Assembly: GCF_014203095.1 (NCBI RefSeq)
Contig: NZ_JACHIG010000004.1
Span: 434,001-498,000 of the forward strand
From: Prosthecobacter vanneervenii
Lineage (GTDB): Bacteria > Verrucomicrobiota > Verrucomicrobiia > Verrucomicrobiales > Verrucomicrobiaceae
DNA length: 64,000 nt
Reading direction: 5' to 3'
Both the position numbers and the translations under genes were made by a program. Below the pieces are notes generated by a model that saw only the letters and a list, made by a program, of their open reading frames with translations, made no database searches and was not told the origin of the DNA. Shown here one piece after another: positions 7,505 through 16,130 of the stretch (the first letter of the stretch is position 1; each line of letters opens with the position of its first letter).

Positions 7505-8848
7505 ATGAGCACCCAACCCACGCCCCTCTCCCGCCGTCGTTTCGTCGGTGCCGCCGGTCTCGTCGCCGGCAGCATGATCACCCGCCCGCTGTTCGGTCAG
7601 AACGCCCCCAGCAACAAGCTCAACGTCGCCCTGATCGGCGTGTGGGGGCGTGGCCTGGCGCATTACGACTCCATTGCGGAGGAAAACGTGGTGGCGCTGT
7701 GCGACATCAACGAAGCACGCTTTCCCGATGCGCTAAAGCGTTTCCCGAATGCCACGACGTACATCGACTGGCGCAAGTGCCTGGATCATAAAGGCCTTGA
7801 TGCTGTGGTCGTTTGCACGCCGGACCATACGCATGCGTTCATTGCCAACTGGGCGCTGAAGCGGAACCTGCACTGCTACTGCGAAAAGCCGCTGGCCATC
7901 ACCGTGGATGAAGCACGCACCGTGCGCGCCACATGGGAGACAAAGAAGGGCAAGCTGGCCACCCAGGTGGGCATGCAGCGGCATGCCAATCCGAATTTCA
8001 ACCGCGTCCGCGAACTCATTCGCGACGGCGCCATCGGCGAGCTGAAGGCCGCCTACGCCTGGGGCAACCGCCAGATTCCCAGGCCGGGTTATTTCCCCGA
8101 GGAAGGCCAGCCGCCGAAGGGATTCCACTACGACCTGTGGCTAGGCCCCTCGCCGTTCCATCCGTACAACCCAGCCTACTTCTCCGGTGGAGCAGGCGCG
8201 AACTGCCTTTCCTGGAACATGTTCTGGGATTTCGGTGCAGGTCAGATCGGCGACATGGGCAGCCACACCATGGACCTGCTGTGGAATGCCGTGGACGGCG
8301 GACTGCCAACCTCTGCCGAAGCGAAGGGAGATGCCTACAACTCCGACGTGACGCCGGTGAAATGCGAATCCCACTTTGAGCTGCCCGCCAACGACTGGCG
8401 TGGACCCATCACCGTGGCCTGGTATCAGGGCGGCGCGATGCCGAGCTCGCCGAAGAAGCACATTGATCTCACGCAGATTGGTCATGGCGCGATGTTCAAA
8501 GGCACCAAGGGCTTCCTCATCGCCGACTTCGACTCCCGCCTCATCCTGCCCTATGGCAATGATGCGGACATGAGCTACTACAAGCCGCGCAAGAAAGAGG
8601 ATATGCTGCCTGACATCGGCCACTTCCAGAAGCAGTGGTTCGACGCCTGCCGTGACCCCAGCAAGCCCACCGCCTGCAACTTCGGCTACAGCGCCGACAT
8701 GATCGAGATGATGCTCCTCGGTCTCGTGGCCTACCGTACCGGCAAGAAGATCCAGTATGACGGCAAGACCGGCAAAAGCCCCGACACACCCGAAGCGAAC
8801 GCCTTCATGAAGAAGGAATACCGACCCGGCTGGAATATCGACGGCTGA
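7505..8848 (+). CDS. Tat-exported Gfo/Idh/MocA family oxidoreductase
   Basis: A 447-residue NAD(P)-dependent oxidoreductase. A twin-arginine leader (SRRRFVGAAG, residues 9-18) precedes the Rossmann nucleotide motif GVWGRG at 45-50 and the family motif EKPL at 127-130. The C-terminal half is the substrate-binding sheet domain. Tat export fits a folded, cofactor-loaded protein, as for glucose-fructose oxidoreductase. Substrates of this family are sugars or inositols oxidised at C3 or C1. The ATG at 7505 gives the clean Tat leader. The gene lies at the head of the plus-strand sugar cluster, 156 bp before the first ceramidase-like gene. Confidence 0.9.
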   Translation: MSTQPTPLSRRRFVGAAGLVAGSMITRPLFGQNAPSNKLNVALIGVWGRGLAHYDSIAEENVVALCDINEARFPDALKRFPNATTYIDWRKCLDHKGLDAVVVCTPDHTHAFIANWALKRNLHCYCEKPLAITVDEARTVRATWETKKGKLATQVGMQRHANPNFNRVRELIRDGAIGELKAAYAWGNRQIPRPGYFPEEGQPPKGFHYDLWLGPSPFHPYNPAYFSGGAGANCLSWNMFWDFGAGQIGDMGSHTMDLLWNAVDGGLPTSAEAKGDAYNSDVTPVKCESHFELPANDWRGPITVAWYQGGAMPSSPKKHIDLTQIGHGAMFKGTKGFLIADFDSRLILPYGNDADMSYYKPRKKEDMLPDIGHFQKQWFDACRDPSKPTACNFGYSADMIEMMLLGLVAYRTGKKIQYDGKTGKSPDTPEANAFMKKEYRPGWNIDG

Positions 8849-8867
8849 ATCGAGCATGAACACATTA

Positions 8868-8914
8868 CCACCCATCAGCACTGTTCCTTTGATGCTGGTG
8901 GGTGGCATCTGCCA
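8868..8914 (+). promoter_or_regulatory. Two overlapping stem-loops before the ceramidase-ThuA run
   Basis: CCACCCATCAGCA (8868-8880) pairs with TGCTGGTGGGTGG (8893-8905) over 13 bases, with one position that becomes a U-G pair in RNA. A second hairpin, TGGCA-TC-TGCCA (8903-8914), shares bases with the right arm of the first, so the two cannot form fully together. There is no following U tract, so this is not a standard terminator. It lies between the Gfo/Idh stop and the first ceramidase-like gene and may be an attenuation or mRNA-stability element. Confidence 0.35.
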
Positions 8915-9004
8915 GTATTGGTATGAATGAAACGCATGCTGGTACTCCCGGATATGCACTGAGGTTCGCCGATGGAGTCGGCCTCCTGATGGCGTATGGG
9001 AGGC

Positions 9005-10414
9005 ATGCGATTTCTCACCCTTCCATTCTGCATCCTTCTCTCGGTGGCACATGCGGCTGATCCGTCGCACGTTTTCAAAGCCGGTGCGGCCACCAGCAAC
9101 ATCACACCAGAGCTGGGCACCTCCATGAACGGCGGTTTTCAGGACCGGCAGGCGGTGTTTGTACATGATGAACTGCACGCCCGCTGTCTGGCGCTGGATG
9201 ACGGCAAGACGAAGCTGGTGCTGGTGGTGGCGGACAGCTGTGTCATTGGACGCGGCATTTTTGATGAGGCGAAGAAGATGGTGAACGAGGCCACCGGGCT
9301 GCCGATGGAGAACATGCTCATGTCCGTCACGCATTCGCACTCCTGCGGCACGGCGCAGGCGGTGGGCCAGAGCGAGCCGAATCCGATGTATCAGCGTTTT
9401 CTGGCACGTCGCATCGCCGATGGTATTCGCTGCGCCCTGAACAATCTTGCCCCCGCCAAAATCGCGTGGGGGAAGGTGGATGTGCCGCAGCATGTCTTTA
9501 ACCGCCGCTGGAAAATGAAGCCCGGCGGCATTCCCCCCGCGCCTCATGGAGTGACCACGGATCAGGTGAAGACGAATCCCGGAGTCAACAACCCGAACCT
9601 CCTGGAACCAGCCGGACCGACGGATCCTGAGGTGTGCTTCATCAGTGTGCAATCCATGGAGGGCAAACCCATCGCGCTGTATGCCAACTACTCGCTGCAT
9701 TATGTCGGCGGCACAGGGCCGGGCCATCTTTCGGCGGACTACTACGGTGTCTTTTGCAGCCGGATCGGCGAGCTGATCGGCGCGGGGAATCAAGACCACG
9801 CCTTTGTGGGCATCATGTCCAACGGCACCAGCGGCGACATCAACAACATCGACTGCCGCGGTGGTCAGGCGAAGCAGCCGCTGTATGGGCAGATCAATCT
9901 CGTCGCGAAGGATGTGGCGCAGGCTGTCGCCGGTGCGTGCAAGGCGCTGAAGTATCAGGACTGGGTGCCGCTCGGAGTGGCGCAGAAGGAGGTCACGCTG
10001 GGCCTGCGCATCCCCACCCAGGAGGAGGTGGAAAAAGCACGCGTGGTGACGAAGCAGTCCAAGCTCTTTCCGCGCATGGAGACAATGGAGCAGGTGTATG
10101 CGCGGGAAACGGTGCTGCTGGCGGACTTCCCCAAGGAAGTCTCCGCGCCTCTGCAGGTGCTCAAGATCGGCGACCTGCGTGTTTCAGCCATTCCTGCGGA
10201 GGTCTTTGTGGAGATCGGGCTGGGTTTGAAGAGCCGGCATGCGCAGACTTTCACCGTGTCCCTGGCCAATGCGTACCATGGCTATCTTCCCACGCCGGAG
10301 CAGCACAAGCTTGGCGGCTATGAAACCTGGCGCGCCAGATCCGCCTGCCTCGAAGCCGATGCCTCAACAAAGATCGTCGCCGGTCTTGAGGAGCTGTTTG
10401 CAAAACTTCAGTAA
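9005..10414 (+). CDS. Exported neutral/alkaline ceramidase-like hydrolase, copy 1
   Basis: A 469-residue protein with a signal peptide to about residue 18 (LSVAHA-A). It matches the N-terminal domain of neutral/alkaline non-lysosomal ceramidases: the opening AGAATSNITPELG, the metal-site-like THSHS and the internal SNGTSGDINNI. Family members are Zn-dependent amidohydrolases. Short PVC forms lacking the C-terminal Ig-like domain are common and their substrates are mostly unknown. An ATG three codons upstream (8996) is equally possible. A ThuA gene follows after 17 bp and a second ceramidase-like gene after that. Confidence 0.82.
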   Translation: MRFLTLPFCILLSVAHAADPSHVFKAGAATSNITPELGTSMNGGFQDRQAVFVHDELHARCLALDDGKTKLVLVVADSCVIGRGIFDEAKKMVNEATGLPMENMLMSVTHSHSCGTAQAVGQSEPNPMYQRFLARRIADGIRCALNNLAPAKIAWGKVDVPQHVFNRRWKMKPGGIPPAPHGVTTDQVKTNPGVNNPNLLEPAGPTDPEVCFISVQSMEGKPIALYANYSLHYVGGTGPGHLSADYYGVFCSRIGELIGAGNQDHAFVGIMSNGTSGDINNIDCRGGQAKQPLYGQINLVAKDVAQAVAGACKALKYQDWVPLGVAQKEVTLGLRIPTQEEVEKARVVTKQSKLFPRMETMEQVYARETVLLADFPKEVSAPLQVLKIGDLRVSAIPAEVFVEIGLGLKSRHAQTFTVSLANAYHGYLPTPEQHKLGGYETWRARSACLEADASTKIVAGLEELFAKLQ

Positions 10415-10431
10415 TATCTATTCACGCGACT

Positions 10432-11187
10432 ATGAAATTCATTCTGCTCTGCTTCGCGCTGCTTACCTGTGCCGCATCTGCTGCCAACATCGTCATCATG
10501 ACGGTGGAAGATCCCAACAACTACGAGGCTCCGCGCACGATGCGTGAATTTGCGGAGAAGGAGCTGCGGCCGCTCGGGCATCAAGTCACAATCATTGAAG
10601 GGGACAAGCCGCAGCCGCATCACTTTGCTGGACTTGTCGAAGCGCTGAAAGAGGCGGATCTGCTGGTGCTCTTCTCGCGCCGTCGTTTCCCACCGAAGGA
10701 GCAGATGGCGGCCATTCGGGCGCATCTGGCTGCTGGCAAGCCCTTGCTCGGCATACGAACGGCGAATCATGCCTTCATACCCAAGCCCAAGGAAGTCGTG
10801 GACCCTGGTCTGGAGCCATGGCCTGACTTTACTCATGAAGTGCTGGGTGGTGAAAATGCGGGCTATGAAACCAAGGGGCTGCCCTACAGCGTCAGAGTGC
10901 TTGATGGAGTCAAGACGCCTCTTCTTGAAGGGGTGAATGTGGCGAACATCCAGGGCTATCAGTCACTCTATAAAGTGCTGCCGCTGGCCGCTGACGCCAC
11001 GCCGATTCTCATTGGCACTGCACAGGCTGGAGCCACCACGCCGCCTCAGCCGGTGGCATGGACGCGCAGCTATGGCAGCGGAAAAGCGCGCATCTTTTAC
11101 ACCAGCCTCGGTGCCCCGGAGGACATGCGCAGCGCCGATCTGCAGCGCCTGCTGCGCAATGCCGTGGAGTGGACTTTGAAAAAATAG
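10432..11187 (+). CDS. Exported ThuA-like protein, copy 2
   Basis: A 251-residue protein with a signal peptide at about 1-17 (LTCAASA-A). The mature region begins NIVIMTVEDPNNYEAP and carries the ThuA-type glutamine-amidotransferase-like fold, with a conserved stretch LLVLFSRRRFPPKEQ and GIRTANHAF. It is clearly a paralogue of the protein at 13483-14256, which has ISVRRRTPP and GIRTASHCF in the same places. It lies between the two ceramidase-like genes with gaps of 17 and 6 bp, so it is very probably in one operon with them. No enzymatic activity can be assigned with confidence. Confidence 0.85.
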   Translation: MKFILLCFALLTCAASAANIVIMTVEDPNNYEAPRTMREFAEKELRPLGHQVTIIEGDKPQPHHFAGLVEALKEADLLVLFSRRRFPPKEQMAAIRAHLAAGKPLLGIRTANHAFIPKPKEVVDPGLEPWPDFTHEVLGGENAGYETKGLPYSVRVLDGVKTPLLEGVNVANIQGYQSLYKVLPLAADATPILIGTAQAGATTPPQPVAWTRSYGSGKARIFYTSLGAPEDMRSADLQRLLRNAVEWTLKK

Positions 11188-11193
11188 CGCGTC

Positions 11194-12678
11194 ATGAAAT
11201 TCGTCTGCCTCCTCCTGCTCGCATGCGTCGTCACCGCCAGGGCTGAAATGCTCGCAGGGGTGGCCAAGGTCGACATCACTGACCGCACCGTTCCGGTGAC
11301 TGATCCGTGCTTTGCCAAGGCGCTGGTGCTCAAGAACGACGACACCACGGCGGTGGTGATCACGCTGGATGCGGTGGCGGTGGGAGGCATCGGGCGCATT
11401 GGCAATGGCTTCATGGCGACGGTGCGCAGCGGACTGCGGGAGCTGGGCATCGCGCCGGAGAATGTGGTGGTGAATGCGAGCCACTGTCACGGCATCGTAC
11501 GCGGAGATCTGGAGCCGCTGGTCATCCAGGCGGTGAAAGAAGCGGTGCGGAATCTGGTGCCGGTGAAAGCGGGCAGCGGCGAGGGCTCGGAGACGCGCAT
11601 CAGTGAAAACCGGCGGCTCAAAATGAAGGATGGCAGCATGGTGGACATGCGGCGCGCCTATTCGATGCCGCCCGATGAAGACGTCGCCAGTGTGGGGCCC
11701 ATCGACCCACAGGTGGCCGTGTTGCGGCTGGACCGCATGGACGGCACGTCGCTGGCCGTGCTCTACCAGTTTGCCTGCCATCCGATCATGAACCCGCCCA
11801 GCAAGGGCTGCTCGGCGGACTATCCAGGCTTTGCCTCCAAGGTGATTGAGGACGCCCTTGGAGGCGGAGCGATGGCCTTCTTCATCCAGGGATGTGGTGG
11901 CGACATCAATCCGGTGCGCTACAAGGAGGTCTCCCGACCAGCCGATGCCGAACCGCTCGGCACCATGCTGGGTGCCACGGTGCTGGCCTCAGTGCGGAAG
12001 ATTGAAACCCAGGCCGGTGCGCCTCTCAAGGTGAACAATGAGACCATCGCCCTGCCGCGTGCTGCGGACTACACCGCACGCATTGCCAACATCGAGGCGG
12101 AGCAGAAAAAGCTCGTGGCCGCGCTCAAGCCCACCAACATCAACTTCAAGACCTTCCTGCCCCTGCTGCTGCAGCACAAGCTCTGGCCGGAAACGCCGTC
12201 GCATTATTCGCAGAGCTACCTGCATGACCAGTCATTGGATCGGAAAGCCATCCCCCAGCTTGACGCCGACAACCGCACGCTGGTGGAGAGCTACCTGGCC
12301 AACATCGAAATCATGGAGCGGCTCACACGTTTGAACGCCAACCTCGCGCTGCTGAAAATGCACCTGAAGCAGACCGAGGCTGCCGCCAGCCCAACGTTGG
12401 ATGCCGAGGTCTGCGGGCTGCGGGTAGGCGACTTCAAGCTGGTGACCTTCCCCGGAGAGGTCACAGTGCAGGTGGGACTGAACATCAAGAAAGCGGCGAA
12501 TGACGCCCGCGCTTTTGTTTCCGGCTACACCAATGGCTACATCTGGTACACACCCACTGTGGAGCAGCGCCTGAACAGCGGCTATGCGCAGGAAGACTGT
12601 GACACGCTGGTCGCGCCCGAGTGGCAGAAGATTTTTGAGACGAAGGCGCTGGAAGTTTTGCGCAATCTCAGCCGATAA
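11194..12678 (+). CDS. Exported neutral/alkaline ceramidase-like hydrolase, copy 2
   Basis: A 494-residue protein with a signal peptide at about 1-17. It starts its domain with AGVAKVDITDRTVPV and contains NASHCHG in place of the THSHS of copy 1, then CHPIMNPPS and GCGGDINPVRY, which are family motifs around the metal and active site. It is only distantly similar to copy 1, so this is an old duplication or a separate acquisition rather than a recent tandem copy. The start codon is 6 bp after the ThuA stop, and the LamG-like gene follows after 8 bp. Confidence 0.82.
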   Translation: MKFVCLLLLACVVTARAEMLAGVAKVDITDRTVPVTDPCFAKALVLKNDDTTAVVITLDAVAVGGIGRIGNGFMATVRSGLRELGIAPENVVVNASHCHGIVRGDLEPLVIQAVKEAVRNLVPVKAGSGEGSETRISENRRLKMKDGSMVDMRRAYSMPPDEDVASVGPIDPQVAVLRLDRMDGTSLAVLYQFACHPIMNPPSKGCSADYPGFASKVIEDALGGGAMAFFIQGCGGDINPVRYKEVSRPADAEPLGTMLGATVLASVRKIETQAGAPLKVNNETIALPRAADYTARIANIEAEQKKLVAALKPTNINFKTFLPLLLQHKLWPETPSHYSQSYLHDQSLDRKAIPQLDADNRTLVESYLANIEIMERLTRLNANLALLKMHLKQTEAAASPTLDAEVCGLRVGDFKLVTFPGEVTVQVGLNIKKAANDARAFVSGYTNGYIWYTPTVEQRLNSGYAQEDCDTLVAPEWQKIFETKALEVLRNLSR

Positions 12679-12686
12679 GCTTTTTC

Positions 12687-13445
12687 ATGAAATCATCACT
12701 CCTGCTTCTGTTTGCCGCATTTGCCTGCTCCAACTTGGCCGCAGACGATTTGCCAAAGACGCTCATGACCACGCGTGGCAAGCTGCTGGTCAGCGAGGAC
12801 TTTACGCCGCCGCTCGCGCCTGTGGTTGGCAAGCCGGTGGGATTTGCCAGCGGGTTCACCGGCTGGCGCTACAATGCAGGACCTGCAGGTGGGAAATCCG
12901 GCTATTGGAAACTGACCGACGGAGTTTTCACCGGGGTGGAAAGCCCGGGGGCCAATCATCCGGCGACAGCCTCGTTTGGCTTTCAGTTCACCGACGCCAT
13001 CATTCAATGTGAGGTGAGGCTGAACGACGTGCCCGATGAAGGCCGCAAATACCGCTCTTTGTTTGTGAAGGCGACGGATGCCAAGGACTACGTGATCGCG
13101 CTGAGCGTGGGACCGGGAGGCCTATTTCTGACGCCATATGATGCGGAGCGCATCAACCCCACGACCAAGCAGCGGGAAAAAGGAACGGCGGGCCGCGCGC
13201 TGACGCCCGTCAAACTCAACGAATGGCACACTGTGGTGCTGGAGATCAAAGGCACGGAAGTGGTGGGTACGATCGACGGCAAAAGTACCACGCTGAGCAA
13301 TCCGCTGATTGGCACGGCGAAACACAGCATCATGCTCGGGGCCGGCACGGAGGCGAGCTTTCGCCATCTGCGCATGTGGGAGGCGCTGCCCAACGCAGAC
13401 TGGGCCTCAGCCAAGGCGGCACTGCAGGCAACGGTGAAACCTTGA
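12687..13445 (+). CDS. Exported LamG/DUF1080-like beta-sandwich protein
   Basis: A 252-residue protein with a signal peptide at about 1-18. The remainder is a concanavalin-like jelly roll: a disordered lead, FTGWRYNAG, then KLTDGVFTGVES, FGFQFTDAIIQCEVRL and LNEWHTVVLEIKGTEVVGTIDG, the order of strands seen in DUF1080 (Pfam name 3-keto-disaccharide hydrolase) and LamG domains. It may bind or cleave an oxidised glycan. It lies 8 bp after the second ceramidase-like gene and 37 bp before the second ThuA gene of this operon. The lack of canonical DUF1080 motifs keeps the exact family open. Confidence 0.7.
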   Translation: MKSSLLLLFAAFACSNLAADDLPKTLMTTRGKLLVSEDFTPPLAPVVGKPVGFASGFTGWRYNAGPAGGKSGYWKLTDGVFTGVESPGANHPATASFGFQFTDAIIQCEVRLNDVPDEGRKYRSLFVKATDAKDYVIALSVGPGGLFLTPYDAERINPTTKQREKGTAGRALTPVKLNEWHTVVLEIKGTEVVGTIDGKSTTLSNPLIGTAKHSIMLGAGTEASFRHLRMWEALPNADWASAKAALQATVKP

Positions 13446-13482
13446 GCTGTCAGTCACTGCGAACCGTCATTTCATTAACCTC

Positions 13483-14256
13483 ATGAACTTGTCTTCCCTC
13501 CTCCGTCTCCTGCTCATCATGGCTGCCACTTGCGTATGGCAGCTCCAAGCCGCCGAACCAGCCCACATCGTCATGATGATCGGCGAGGACGAATATCACA
13601 CCTGGGAAACCCTGCCGGAGTTTGCCGCCCAAGAATTGAAAGCCGCGCCTTATCGCGTCACCATCATTCAGGCGGACAAGGCGGATAAGAACCAGTTCCC
13701 AGGCTTCGTGGAGGCCGTGCATGATGCCGATCTCCTTTTCATCAGCGTGCGCCGCCGGACTCCGCCGGTGGAGGTGATCAAAGCCGTGCGCGCTCATCTC
13801 GATGCCGGCAAGCCGCTGGTGGGCATCCGCACGGCCAGCCATTGCTTCGCGCTGCGTCCCAAGGAGCCGGAACCCAAGGCCGGCCTGGGCATCTGGCAGG
13901 ACTTTGATCCGCAGGTGCTGGGCGGCAACTACACCGGCCACTACGGCAAAGATCCCGCCGCTATCACAGTGATTCCGGGTGCGGAGTCACATCCCATCCT
14001 GCGTGGAGTTGTGGTCTCTGAACTCATCGGTCATGGCGGTCTGTATAAAAACACACCACTGCAATCCGGCACGACAGCGCTTTTGAAGGGAACGCTGCCA
14101 GGGACCGAGACCGAGCCTGTCGCGTGGACTCATCTGTATGGAGAAAAGAAGGCCCGCGTCTTCTACACCTCGATGGGGCATTGGGATGACTTCAAGCTGC
14201 CAGCCTTCCGGCGCTTTTTGCTCAATGGCATCGCCTGGGCGCTGGAGAAACCCTGA
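13483..14256 (+). CDS. Exported ThuA-like protein, copy 3
   Basis: A 257-residue exported protein, signal peptide about 1-23 (WQLQA-A). The mature part starts HIVMMIGEDEYHTWETLPEF and shows ISVRRRTPP, GIRTASHCF and a terminal FYTSMGHWDDF. It is paralogous to 10432-11187 and more distant from 4742-5665, so the window holds three ThuA-like proteins. The ATG at 13483 is 37 bp downstream of the LamG-like gene. The SDR gene follows after 88 bp, a gap large enough for an internal promoter. Confidence 0.86.
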   Translation: MNLSSLLRLLLIMAATCVWQLQAAEPAHIVMMIGEDEYHTWETLPEFAAQELKAAPYRVTIIQADKADKNQFPGFVEAVHDADLLFISVRRRTPPVEVIKAVRAHLDAGKPLVGIRTASHCFALRPKEPEPKAGLGIWQDFDPQVLGGNYTGHYGKDPAAITVIPGAESHPILRGVVVSELIGHGGLYKNTPLQSGTTALLKGTLPGTETEPVAWTHLYGEKKARVFYTSMGHWDDFKLPAFRRFLLNGIAWALEKP

Positions 14257-14344
14257 CATTTTTTCTTCGGCGTGTCGGCTGTGCAGCCTTGAGCATCGCC
14301 GCACGCTCGCCATAGGAAGCGGCTCACCAAACCACCCGACAAAC

Positions 14345-15151
14345 ATGCGACTTCAAGACCAGGTCATCCTCATCACCGGCAGCTGCACGGGCATTGGCGA
14401 ATTCATGGCGCGGCGCTTCGTTGCCGAAGGCGCCCGAGTCGTCCTGCACGGACTGGAAACCGAACGCGGCGAGGCTTTGAGGCAGGAGCTTGGCACCGAC
14501 AAAGCAGCCTTCTGCCAGGGCAACCTCGCCGACCCGGAGGTCCCGGCCAAACTGGCCGCTGATGCCATCGCCGCCTTCGGCAAAATCGACGCTCTGGTGA
14601 ACAACGCGGCCATGACCAACCGTGCGCGCATCGCCGAGACGGACGCGGCCATGTTTGACCGCATCATCGCCGTGAACGCCCGTGCACCCATGCTCCTCAT
14701 CCGTGCGCTGCTGCCCGAGCTGAAAAAAAACCAAGGCGTGGTGCTGAACATCGGCTCCGTGCTGGCCCACTGCGGTCAGGCCAATCTGCTGGCCTACTCC
14801 ATGTCCAAGGGCGCGCTCATGACGATGACCCGCAACCTGGCCGATGCGCTCGGCACCGACCGCGTGCGTGTGAACCAGCTCAATGTCGGCTGGACCCTCA
14901 CGGAGAACGAATACAAGGTGAAGCTCGGCGATGGTCTCGGTGAAGGCTGGCCCGAGCGTCTGCCAGCCTACGCAGTTCCCATGGGCCGTTTGCTGAGGCC
15001 TGAAGACATCGCCGCCGCCGCTGTATACTGGGTCAGCCGCGAGAGCTTTCCTGTCACCGGCACCGTGGCCGAGCTGGAGCAGTACCCGCTCATCGGCCGC
15101 TACACCAATCACGAGGGCGATCCTCTCAAACAACAAGATCACACCAACTAA
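14345..15151 (+). CDS. Short-chain dehydrogenase/reductase (SDR)
   Basis: A 268-residue cytoplasmic classical SDR. The nucleotide motif is TGSCTGIG at residues 11-18, the structural NNAA motif is near 83, the catalytic Ser is in NIGSV and the Tyr-Lys pair is in YSMSK. The ATG at 14345 is used because the upstream extension overlaps the ThuA gene out of frame and lacks any domain. The FAH-family gene starts 6 bp after its stop. The SDR plus FAH pairing resembles 2-keto-3-deoxy-L-fuconate dehydrogenase followed by its diketo-acid hydrolase. The substrate is inferred only. Confidence 0.9.
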   Translation: MRLQDQVILITGSCTGIGEFMARRFVAEGARVVLHGLETERGEALRQELGTDKAAFCQGNLADPEVPAKLAADAIAAFGKIDALVNNAAMTNRARIAETDAAMFDRIIAVNARAPMLLIRALLPELKKNQGVVLNIGSVLAHCGQANLLAYSMSKGALMTMTRNLADALGTDRVRVNQLNVGWTLTENEYKVKLGDGLGEGWPERLPAYAVPMGRLLRPEDIAAAAVYWVSRESFPVTGTVAELEQYPLIGRYTNHEGDPLKQQDHTN

Positions 15152-15157
15152 ACCACC

Positions 15158-16012
15158 ATGAAACTGATCCGCTTTGGAAACCCTGGAGAAGAAAAACCCG
15201 GCCTGTTGCTGGAAGATGGCCGCCGCATCGACGCAAGCGCCTTTGGCAGTGACTACGATGAGAAATTCTTTGGAGGAGACGGCCTTGAGCGTCTGGCCGC
15301 CTGGGCCAAGGCCAACGCCGCCACGGCTCCCACGGTGTCTGCTGAAACCCGCCTCGGCCCCTGTGTCGCCCGCCCCAGCAAGATCATCTGCATCGGCCTG
15401 AACTACGTGGACCATGCCAAGGAAAGCGGCATGCCCATCCCGGCGGAGCCTATCGTTTTCTTCAAGGCCACCAGCGCCATCGTGGGTCCGAATGACAACG
15501 TGGTCATCCCGCGCAACTCCAAGAAGACCGACTGGGAAGTCGAGCTCGCTTTCGTCATCGGCAAAAAGGCCAGCTACGTTTCCGAAGCGGACGCCATGAG
15601 CCATGTGGCCGGCTACTGCGTGCACAATGACTACAGCGAGCGAGAGTGGCAGTTGGAGCGCGGCGGCCAGTGGGTGAAGGGCAAAAGCTGCGACACCTTT
15701 GCGCCCATCGGGCCCTTCCTCGCCACCAGCGATGAGATCCCTGATCCGCAGAACCTCAAGCTCTGGCTCAAGCTGAACGGCAAGACCATCCAAAACAGCA
15801 GCACCGCGCAGATGATCTTCGGCGTGCAGAAGCTGGTGAGCTATCTGAGCCAGTTCATGAGCCTGCTGCCCGGAGACATCATCACCACCGGCACACCTCC
15901 CGGAGTCGGCCTTGGCTTCAAACCCGAGCCGGTTTTCATGAAGCCCGGCGATGTCATCGAGCTCGGCGTCGAAGGCCTCGGCGTCCAGGGCCAGACGGCT
16001 GTCGCCGCATAA
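15158..16012 (+). CDS. Fumarylacetoacetate hydrolase-family diketo-acid hydrolase
   Basis: A 284-residue cytoplasmic protein with a short N-terminal lobe and the FAH barrel from about residue 72. Family features are IGLNYVDHA, the metal-ligand stretch DWEVELAFVIG, NDYSERE, and the active-site GDIITTGTPPGVG. These features are those I associate with 2,4-diketo-3-deoxy-L-fuconate hydrolase-type members rather than with tyrosine-pathway FAH. The enzyme would use Mg2+ or Mn2+ to cleave a C-C bond and release pyruvate or a related acid. It closes the operon: a strong intrinsic terminator lies 50 bp downstream. Confidence 0.9.
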   Translation: MKLIRFGNPGEEKPGLLLEDGRRIDASAFGSDYDEKFFGGDGLERLAAWAKANAATAPTVSAETRLGPCVARPSKIICIGLNYVDHAKESGMPIPAEPIVFFKATSAIVGPNDNVVIPRNSKKTDWEVELAFVIGKKASYVSEADAMSHVAGYCVHNDYSEREWQLERGGQWVKGKSCDTFAPIGPFLATSDEIPDPQNLKLWLKLNGKTIQNSSTAQMIFGVQKLVSYLSQFMSLLPGDIITTGTPPGVGLGFKPEPVFMKPGDVIELGVEGLGVQGQTAVAA

Positions 16013-16061
16013 AGCAGTCGAGCTTTAGCTCGTCCGGAAAACTCAATAGCCTTTTGAATTG

Positions 16062-16095
16062 GGGTCCGCACAGTCTTCTGTGCGGACCCTTTTTT
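16062..16095 (+). terminator. Strong rho-independent terminator after the FAH gene
   Basis: A perfect 12-bp stem GGGTCCGCACAG / CTGTGCGGACCC with a TCTT loop is followed at once by six T. It ends the plus-strand sugar operon. A smaller perfect palindrome, CGAGCTTTAGCTCG, lies just upstream at 16019-16032. Confidence 0.95.
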
Positions 16096-16130
16096 GACTG
16101 CTCCTGCAAGGCTGGCATCGGAGATGTGGC

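Noticed and set aside
8141-9799. 552-codon minus-strand open frame
   Set aside because: It lies opposite the Gfo/Idh and ceramidase-like genes, is rich in His, Gly and Val in the way of GC-rich antisense frames, and has no recognisable motif.
16019-16032. CGAGCTTTAGCTCG palindrome as a separate terminator
   Set aside because: The stem is only six bases with no T tract; the true terminator is the 12-bp stem at 16062-16095.
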